The position numbers were made by a program, and so were the translations under genes. Source: CAISIP01 sp043759735 (GTDB lineage: Bacteria; Pseudomonadota; Gammaproteobacteria; Burkholderiales; Burkholderiaceae_C). From it: a stretch of 64,000 nucleotides of DNA. The notes beneath the pieces were generated by a model. It was not told where the DNA came from, ran no database searches, and saw only the letters and a program-made list of their open reading frames with translations. The stretch is from the NCBI GenBank assembly GCA_043759735.1, contig JAYUQC010000120.1, positions 1 through 64,000 on the forward strand. Direction: 5' to 3'. Positions 58,395 to 64,000 of the stretch are shown here, piece by piece; position 1 is the stretch's first letter, and each line of letters begins with the position of its first letter.

Positions 58395-59153
58395 ATGGAC
58401 AATCTGGCTATTCACCTGGAGCCTGCCCGGGCCATCCTGTACCAAATTGGTTCATTCATGCCGCGCCTGCTCATCGCCGCACTGGTCGTGGTCGGCGGCT
58501 GGCTGCTGGCCAAGATCGTGCATCTTGCCGTCGTCAAGGCGCTGCGCACCGTCAATTTCAATGTGCTGACAGAACGCTCGGGAATGGATGGGTTCCTCAA
58601 GCAGGGTGGCGTATCGCTCGACACCACGGCGATCGTCGGCTTGCTGGCCTACTGGCTGGTCATCCTGGCCGCGTTGCTGATCGCCTTCAACGGCCTGGGG
58701 CTGACCTACATCACCGATCTGCTGGGTCGCGTGGTCTGGTTCGTGCCCAATGTCTTCGTAGCTATCCTGGTGCTCGCGTTCGGCTCGTATTTCGCGCGCT
58801 TTGTCGGTGACGCTGTGTCCACCTATTGCCGCAGCATCAAACTGCAGGACGCCGTGTTCCTGGGCAAGCTGGCCCAGTACGCGATCATGGTGTTCGTGGT
58901 GTTGATCGCGCTGGACCAGATCCAGGTCGGTGGCGATATCGTGCGCCTGAGCTTCCTGGTAATACTGGCGGGCATCGTGTTCGCGTTTGCGCTGGCATTC
59001 GGCCTGGGTGGCAAGGACTGGGCCGCCGAACGCATCGCGCACTGGTGGCCCGCGCGAGACTGCGGACAAGGACACACCGGACCGCAGGCCCGGCGCATGA
59101 GACCGCCGGGCCGCTCCCAAGGCGAATCCCGCAGTGCGCAGCACGCAGGGTAA
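58395..59153 (+). CDS. Mechanosensitive-channel-related membrane protein (conserved TM-helix type)
   Basis: 252 residues; the start has AAGGAG upstream. It has about four to five hydrophobic helices: SFMPRLLIAALVVVGGWLLA, then a LAYWLVILAALLIAFNGLGL block and repeats of the LPNVFVAILVLAFG/GKLAQYAIMVFVV kind. These match the conserved TM-helix repeats found in MscS-related proteins; the classic MscS beta domain is absent, so channel activity is uncertain. The last ~18 residues (from MRPPGRSQG) are encoded by the first 61-bp repeat unit, replacing or extending the native C-terminus. Location inside the trehalose/glycogen cluster suggests an osmotic role. Confidence 0.78.
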   Translation: MDNLAIHLEPARAILYQIGSFMPRLLIAALVVVGGWLLAKIVHLAVVKALRTVNFNVLTERSGMDGFLKQGGVSLDTTAIVGLLAYWLVILAALLIAFNGLGLTYITDLLGRVVWFVPNVFVAILVLAFGSYFARFVGDAVSTYCRSIKLQDAVFLGKLAQYAIMVFVVLIALDQIQVGGDIVRLSFLVILAGIVFAFALAFGLGGKDWAAERIAHWWPARDCGQGHTGPQARRMRPPGRSQGESRSAQHAG

Positions 59154-59279
59154 TCGAATGAGACCGCCGGGCCGCTCCCAAGGCGAATCCCGCAGTGCGC
59201 AGCACGCAGGGTAACCCAATGAGACCGCCGGGCCGCTCCCAAGGCGAATCCCGCAGTGCGCAGCACGCAGGGTAATCCA
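59097..59279 (+). repeat. 61-bp tandem repeat (3 units), each with ATG and stop
   Basis: Three near-identical units start at 59097, 59158 and 59219. Each can be read as ATG...TAA, 18 codons (MRPPGRSQGESRSAQHAG); each TAA is followed four bases later by the ATG of the next unit, and the last by the glgX ATG (59280). Unit 1 is in frame with the channel gene. Each unit contains CGCCGGGCCGCTCCCAAG, the complement of the loop in the selO/purL repeat. Translation of units 2 and 3 as micro-ORFs is possible but unproven. Confidence 0.9.
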
Positions 59280-61481
59280 ATGAGCCGGCACCAGAGCTGG
59301 CTCGCAACACAGCAACAGGCAGGCATGCAGATCGACAAAACCATCACTGAAGTCTGGCCTGGCCAATCCTATCCGCGCGGTGCGCACTGGGATGGGCTGG
59401 GCGTCAATTTCGCGTTATTCACGCAGCACGCGGAGAAGGTCGAGTTGTGCTTGTTCGATGACGGCGGACGCCACGAGCGCCAGCGCATCGTGCTGCGCGA
59501 GCGCACCGACCATGTCTGGCACTGCTACCTGCCGCAGGCCCGGCCCGGACTGGCGTATGGCTACCGGGTGCATGGACCCTACAAGCCCGAGGAAGGGCAC
59601 CGTTTCAATCCGAACAAGCTGCTGCTCGACCCCTATGCCAAGGACATGGTCGGCCAGTTGCGCTGGAGCGACGCGCTATACGGTTACACCGTGGGCAGCA
59701 AGCGCGAGGACTTGTCGTTCGACCGGCGCGACAGCGCGCAAATGATGCCCAAGGCCCGCGTGCTGGAAACCGCCTTTACCTGGGCCGACGACCGATCGCC
59801 GCGCATACCCTGGCAGGACATGGTGGTCTACGAACTGCATGTACGCGGCTTCACGATGACCCACCCCGAGGTGCCCGCCGCCCTGCGCGGTACCTTTGCC
59901 GCACTGGGTTGTGCACCGGTCATCGACTACCTGCGCCGTCTGGGCGTGACCACGGTCGAACTGTTGCCGGTGCACAGCTACCCCAATGACCGGCATTTGG
60001 CCGAAAAAGGCCTGCAGAACTTCTGGGGCTACAACACGCTGGGCTTTTTCGCACCACAAACCCGTTACAGCGCGTCGCGCAAGGTGAAGGAATTCAAGAC
60101 CATGGTGCGCAGCTTGCACGCCGCGGGCATCGAGGTGATCCTGGACGTGGTCTACAACCATACCTGCGAAGGCAACCAGCTGGGGCCGACCCTGTCGCTG
60201 CGCGGCATCGACAACGCGGCCTACTACATCGTCAACGGCCACAACCGGCGCTACTACGACGACTTCACCGGCTGCGGCAATACCGTCAACCTGGAGCATC
60301 CACGCGCGCTGCAGCTGGTGATGGACTCGCTGCGCTACTGGGTCGAGGAAATGCATGTCGACGGGTTTCGCTTCGATCTGGCCTCGGCGCTGGCGCGCGA
60401 ATCGGGCAAGGTCGAGAACCTGGGTGGTTTTTTTGATGCAATCTTGCAGGATCCGGTGCTCAACCGGGTCAAGCTGATCGCCGAGCCCTGGGACCTGGGC
60501 CACGGCGGCTACCAGGTCGGCAACTTCCCGCCGGGCTGGGCCGAGTGGAACGACCAGTATCGTGATCAAGTCCGAGGCTTCTGGAAAGGCGACCATGGGC
60601 TGATCAGCGAGATGGCACGTCGCCTGACGGGTTCGCAAGACCTGTACGGATGGTCAGGCAAAGGGCCCAATGCCAGTATCAATTTCGTGACCGCCCATGA
60701 CGGATTCACGCTGCATGATCTGGTCGCCTACAACGACAAGCACAACCAGGCCAATGGCGAGGACAACCGCGATGGTCACAACCACAACCTGTCGTGGAAC
60801 TGTGGCGTAGAAGGGCCGACTGACGACCGGGAAATAGTGGCCTTGCGCGAACGCCAGAAACGCAACCTGCTGGCCACCTTGCTGCTGTCCCAGGGTGTGC
60901 CGATGCTGCTGGCGGGCGACGAGATGGGCAACAGCCATCAGGGCAACAACAATGTCTATTGCCAGGACAACGCGCTGGGATGGCTTGACTGGAGCGGGGG
61001 GGCGGACAGATCGGCGTTGCTGGAGTTCGTGCGCCATCTCATCGCGCTGCGGCGCCGCCATCCGTCGTTCCGGCGTCGCAACTTTCTGCTGGGACAGACT
61101 GTCGAGGGTGACACGGTCAAGGACTGCGAATGGTTCAAATCCGATGGCCAACCCATGTCCCCTTCGGACTGGGACAACCACCACGCGCTCGGCGTGGGCA
61201 TGCTGCTGTCGGGCAACGGCATCACCGAACATGGCCGCCGGGGCGAGCGATTGATCGACGACCACTTTCTGTTGTTGTTCAGCGCCCACCATGACGATAT
61301 CGCCTTCACCCTGCCGGCGCCGACGACCGGACCGTGGAAGCGCATCCTCGATACCCATGACGGCTTTGTCATTGCGGCGCAAGGGGTGTCGCCGTATGCC
61401 ACGACGGCGGTCTGGGACTCGCCGGTGTACAACCTGAAGTCCCGTTCGGTGGCGCTATTGCGCAGCCAGAATCGCGCATGA
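59280..61481 (+). CDS. glgX: Glycogen debranching enzyme (isoamylase type)
   Basis: Hydrolyses alpha-1,6 links in glycogen (GH13). 733 residues from the ATG at 59280, at the edge of the last 61-bp unit. A CBM48 domain (WPGQSYPRGAHWDGLGVNFA) precedes the barrel with VILDVVYNHTCEGN, VDGFRFDLASALARE (nucleophile), KLIAEPWDLGHGGYQVGNFP (acid/base) and FVTAHDGFTLHDLVAYNDKH. It looks complete. The stop TGA overlaps the ATG of the next repeat array (ATGA). Works with GlgB in turnover of branched glucan. Confidence 0.95.
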   Translation: MSRHQSWLATQQQAGMQIDKTITEVWPGQSYPRGAHWDGLGVNFALFTQHAEKVELCLFDDGGRHERQRIVLRERTDHVWHCYLPQARPGLAYGYRVHGPYKPEEGHRFNPNKLLLDPYAKDMVGQLRWSDALYGYTVGSKREDLSFDRRDSAQMMPKARVLETAFTWADDRSPRIPWQDMVVYELHVRGFTMTHPEVPAALRGTFAALGCAPVIDYLRRLGVTTVELLPVHSYPNDRHLAEKGLQNFWGYNTLGFFAPQTRYSASRKVKEFKTMVRSLHAAGIEVILDVVYNHTCEGNQLGPTLSLRGIDNAAYYIVNGHNRRYYDDFTGCGNTVNLEHPRALQLVMDSLRYWVEEMHVDGFRFDLASALARESGKVENLGGFFDAILQDPVLNRVKLIAEPWDLGHGGYQVGNFPPGWAEWNDQYRDQVRGFWKGDHGLISEMARRLTGSQDLYGWSGKGPNASINFVTAHDGFTLHDLVAYNDKHNQANGEDNRDGHNHNLSWNCGVEGPTDDREIVALRERQKRNLLATLLLSQGVPMLLAGDEMGNSHQGNNNVYCQDNALGWLDWSGGADRSALLEFVRHLIALRRRHPSFRRRNFLLGQTVEGDTVKDCEWFKSDGQPMSPSDWDNHHALGVGMLLSGNGITEHGRRGERLIDDHFLLLFSAHHDDIAFTLPAPTTGPWKRILDTHDGFVIAAQGVSPYATTAVWDSPVYNLKSRSVALLRSQNRA

Positions 61482-61728
61482 GCGCCGCCGGGCCGTTCCC
61501 AAGGGCGAATTGCGCAATGCGCAGCATGAAGGTTGCCTGATGAGCGCCGCCGGGCCGTTCCCAAGGGCGAATTGCGCAATGCGCAGCATGGAGGATGCCT
61601 GATGAGCGCCGCCGGGCCGTTCCCAAGGGCGAATTCCGCAATGCGCAGCATGGAGGATGCCTTATGAGATGCCGGGCCGTTCCCAAGGCGAATCACGCAG
61701 TGCGCGGCACACAGCACGAAAGTACTCC
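61478..61728 (+). repeat. 62-bp tandem repeat (4 units) with chained start/stop codons
   Basis: Units begin at 61478, 61540, 61602 and 61664 (62, 62, 62 and a diverged 65 bp). Each reads ATG to stop over 20-22 codons and the stop of each overlaps the ATG of the next (TGATG or ATGA); the last overlaps the ATG at 61729. Units 2 and 3 have GGAGGA before the next ATG. Unit sequence is related to the 61-bp array (CGCCGGGCCGTTCCCAAG, one change), but it is read in another frame, so the peptides differ. Confidence 0.9.
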
Positions 61729-62490
61729 ATGAGACACGCCCGTATCGCCTGGGCCGGCGCCGTGTGGAACGCGGTGGAACACGGTGCCGATCAGTTGTGC
61801 CTGTCCGATGGCCGCCTGGTTGCGCAGGACGCGGTGGTCTGGTTGCCGCCGCTGACGCCCGTGCCACGGCCCCGCACCATCCTGGCGCTGGGCTTGAACT
61901 ATGCAGACCATGCGCGCGAGCTGGCGTTCAAGGCGCCCGAGGAGCCGCTGGCGTTCGTCAAGGCCGAAGGCGCGCTGATCGGCCACAAGGCCTTCACCGT
62001 GCGACCGGCGGGGGTCCGGTTCATGCACTATGAATGCGAGCTGACGGTCGTGATCGGCAGGGCGGCGCGTAACGCGCGCCGCGAAGATGCCTACGACCAT
62101 GTGGCTGGCTATACCGTGGCCAACGACTATGCAATCCGCGACTACCTGGAAAACTGGTACCGCCCGAACCTGCGAGTCAAGAACCGCGATGGCGGTACAC
62201 CGATCGGGCCCTGGCGCGTCGATGCAGCGGACATTGCCGACCCGATGCGGCTGCAACTTCAGACGCGGGTCAACGGCGTAGTCACGCAGCAGGGCAACAC
62301 CCGCGACATGATTTTTGACGTGCCGTTCCTGATCGCGTACTTCTCCCGCTTCATGACGCTGCAGCCCGGCGACCTGATCCTGACCGGCACGCCCAACGGC
62401 GTGGTGGATTGCCCGGCAGGCTCCGAGGTCGTGACCGAGATCGAAGGCATCGGGGCCCTGACCAACACCATCACCCAAGGAAGCGCATGA
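61729..62490 (+). CDS. Fumarylacetoacetate hydrolase family protein (HpaG/HpcE-like isomerase-decarboxylase)
   Basis: Metal-dependent FAH-fold enzyme. With hpaE directly downstream it most likely acts in homoprotocatechuate (3,4-dihydroxyphenylacetate) degradation, converting the ring-cleavage acid by isomerisation/decarboxylation. 253 residues from 61729; the longer frame upstream is repeat sequence. Motifs: ILALGLNYADHARE, metal-ligand block HYECELTVVIG, VANDYAIRD and GDLILTGTPNGV. The ATG is supplied at the end of the repeat array. The stop overlaps the hpaE start (ATGA). No ring-cleavage dioxygenase gene is in the window. Confidence 0.87.
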   Translation: MRHARIAWAGAVWNAVEHGADQLCLSDGRLVAQDAVVWLPPLTPVPRPRTILALGLNYADHARELAFKAPEEPLAFVKAEGALIGHKAFTVRPAGVRFMHYECELTVVIGRAARNARREDAYDHVAGYTVANDYAIRDYLENWYRPNLRVKNRDGGTPIGPWRVDAADIADPMRLQLQTRVNGVVTQQGNTRDMIFDVPFLIAYFSRFMTLQPGDLILTGTPNGVVDCPAGSEVVTEIEGIGALTNTITQGSA

Positions 62491-63947
62491 AAGTCGACCA
62501 CCTGATCAACGGCAAGCGGGTTGCCGGCAAGAACTATTTCGAAACCATCAATCCGGCCACTCAGGAGGTGCTGGCCGAAGTGGCCGCAGGCGACGCGGCC
62601 GACGTGCAAGCGGCAGTCGCGGCCGCCAAGGCGGCGTTTCCGGCCTGGGCCGGCACGCCGGCGCCGCAACGCGCCAAATTGATGCGCAGGCTCGGTGAAC
62701 TAATTGCAACCCATGTGCCTGAACTCTCCGAGACCGAGACCAACGATTGCGGCCAGGTCATCGCCCAGACCCGCAAGCAGCTGGTGCCGCGCGCGGCCGA
62801 CAACTTCAGCTATTTCGCCGAGATGTGCACCCGCGTCGACGGCCACACCTACCCGACCGAGACCCATCTGAACTACACGCTGTTCCACCCGGTCGGCGTC
62901 TGCGCCCTGATCTCGCCGTGGAACGTGCCCTTCATGACCGCGACCTGGAAGACCGCGCCCTGCCTGGCGTTCGGCAATACCGCGGTGCTCAAGATGAGCG
63001 AGTTGTCGCCACTGAGCGCCGCCCGGCTGGGCGAGCTGGCACTGGAAGCGGGCATTCCGGCCGGGGTGCTGAACCTGGTCCACGGCACCGGCAAGGATGC
63101 GGGCGATCCGCTGTGCCGGCATCCGGACGTGCGGGCGATCTCGTTTACCGGCTCCACCGTCACCGGCAAGCGGATCGTGCAGGCGGCCGGATTGAAGAAA
63201 TTCAGCATGGAACTGGGCGGCAAGTCGCCGTTCGTCATATTCGACGACGCCAATCTGGCGCGCGCGCTGGACGCGGCCTTGTTCATGATCTTCTCCAACA
63301 ACGGCGAGCGCTGTACCGCGGGATCGCGCATCCTGGTGCAGCAGTCGATCTACGGCGATTTCGTGCAGAAATTTACCGAGCGCGCCAAGCGCATCACGGT
63401 GGGTGACCCGATGGACGAGTCCACCATCGTGGGCCCGATGATCAGCCAGGCGCATCTGGCCAAGGTGCACGGCTACATCGAACTCGGGCCAAAGGAAGGC
63501 GCGACCCTGTTGTGTGGTGGCCTGGGCACGCCGGAGTTGGCGCAGCGGGTGCGCAGCGGCAACTATGTGCTGCCCACGGTATTCGCCGACGTGGACAACC
63601 GCATGCGCATCGCGCAGGAAGAAATTTTTGGCCCGGTCGCCTGTCTGATCCCGTTCAAGGACGAAGCCGACGCGATTGCCAAGGCCAACGACATTGCGTA
63701 CGGCCTGTCGAGCTATGTCTGGACGGAGAATCTGGGCCGTGCCCACCGTGTCGCCGCCGCCGTGGAAGCCGGCATGTGCTTTGTCAACAGCCAGAATGTG
63801 CGCGACCTGCGCCAGCCGTTCGGCGGTACCAAGGCCAGCGGAACCGGCCGGGAGGGCGGCACCTGGAGCTACGAGGTGTTCTGTGAACCGAAAAACGTCG
63901 CGGTGTCACTCGGTTCGCACCCTATCCCGCATTGGGGCACGACGTGA
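62487..63947 (+). CDS. hpaE: 5-carboxymethyl-2-hydroxymuconate semialdehyde dehydrogenase
   Basis: NAD-dependent aldehyde dehydrogenase that oxidises the product of homoprotocatechuate meta-cleavage. 486 residues from the ATG at 62487, with AAGGAAG before it. Motifs: SPWNVPFMTATWKTAPCLA (NAD pocket), FTGSTVTGKRIV, MELGGKSPFVIFDD (general-base Glu) and FSNNGERCTAGSR with the catalytic Cys; REGGTWSYEVFCEPKNV at the C-terminus is typical of HpaE. The functional assignment rests on the family-specific end and on the neighbouring FAH-family gene. Confidence 0.88.
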   Translation: MKVDHLINGKRVAGKNYFETINPATQEVLAEVAAGDAADVQAAVAAAKAAFPAWAGTPAPQRAKLMRRLGELIATHVPELSETETNDCGQVIAQTRKQLVPRAADNFSYFAEMCTRVDGHTYPTETHLNYTLFHPVGVCALISPWNVPFMTATWKTAPCLAFGNTAVLKMSELSPLSAARLGELALEAGIPAGVLNLVHGTGKDAGDPLCRHPDVRAISFTGSTVTGKRIVQAAGLKKFSMELGGKSPFVIFDDANLARALDAALFMIFSNNGERCTAGSRILVQQSIYGDFVQKFTERAKRITVGDPMDESTIVGPMISQAHLAKVHGYIELGPKEGATLLCGGLGTPELAQRVRSGNYVLPTVFADVDNRMRIAQEEIFGPVACLIPFKDEADAIAKANDIAYGLSSYVWTENLGRAHRVAAAVEAGMCFVNSQNVRDLRQPFGGTKASGTGREGGTWSYEVFCEPKNVAVSLGSHPIPHWGTT

Positions 63948-63956
63948 TGCGGCGAA

Positions 63957-64000
63957 ATTGGAGTCTGACCCCGATTAACATGACCCCGATTAACAGCGAC
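63957..64000. repeat. 15-bp direct repeat at window end (possible edge of a mobile element)
   Basis: TGACCCCGATTAACA occurs twice back to back (63966-63980 and 63981-63995), preceded by TTGGAGTC. Such GACCCC/GGGGTC-containing stretches are often seen next to REP-associated tyrosine transposase genes in betaproteobacteria, but the window ends here and no transposase is visible. Confidence 0.45.

Noticed and set aside
59097..61728. Reading the repeat arrays as a CRISPR array
   Set aside because: Units are direct tandem copies without variable spacers and each contains start and stop codons.

Overview
The window looks like a chromosomal segment of a high-GC betaproteobacterium of the order Burkholderiales, most likely Comamonadaceae-like. 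The gene orders smc-zipA-ligA-def, selO-(msrB)-yciB-bolA-parvulin and dapC-dapD-pilU-prmB point that way, as do GC-rich palindromic repeats of the kind seen in that family. This placement is from memory of gene order, not from a search.

Layout. 1-3.9 kb (minus strand): branched-chain amino-acid-type ABC uptake genes (livH-like permease running off the left edge, periplasmic binding protein) and an acyl-CoA ligase. 4-7.5 kb (plus): selO, a decayed msrB remnant next to a palindromic repeat, yciB, bolA and a secreted parvulin. 7.6-23.4 kb: housekeeping genes. A DUF1624-like membrane protein and purL lie on the minus strand, map and glnD on the plus strand, and smc-zipA-ligA-def on the minus strand. 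purL carries a palindromic repeat in frame inside its coding sequence.

23.6-44 kb is the accessory surface/secretion region. It holds a small FecR-domain protein, and then a minus-strand pair made of a very large fusion protein (one haem-c site, about five Ig-like repeats, an autotransporter barrel and a second outer-membrane barrel) followed by a three-haem lipoprotein. Next come a small helical protein of unknown function with a truncated duplicate beside it, and a two-partner secretion operon tpsA-fecR-tpsB whose TpsA has about 2,900 residues. The haem fusion and haem lipoprotein pair is the best candidate here for an undescribed system, possibly an outer-membrane redox or electron-transfer device.

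44-51.9 kb (plus): a small Cys-containing protein, dapC, dapD, a PilU-like ATPase, prmB, an ABC-F ATPase and an AlkB-type alkane hydroxylase. dapE is not in this cluster.

52-61.5 kb (plus): an alpha-glucan/trehalose cluster with glgB, a glgE carrying what look like three in-frame internal deletions (one removes the catalytic nucleophile), a treS-maltokinase fusion, an MscS-related membrane protein and glgX. Tandem 61- and 62-bp repeats flank glgX. Each unit contains its own ATG and stop codon, so starts and stops overlap or nearly touch from the channel gene through to the homoprotocatechuate-pathway genes (a fumarylacetoacetate-hydrolase-family gene and hpaE) that end the window. The last 40 bases hold a short direct repeat.

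Recurring theme: one GC-rich repeat family (shared core CGCCGGGCCGCTCCCAAG or its complement) occurs beside selO, inside purL and on both sides of glgX. Several genes show in-frame insertions, in-frame deletions or decay.
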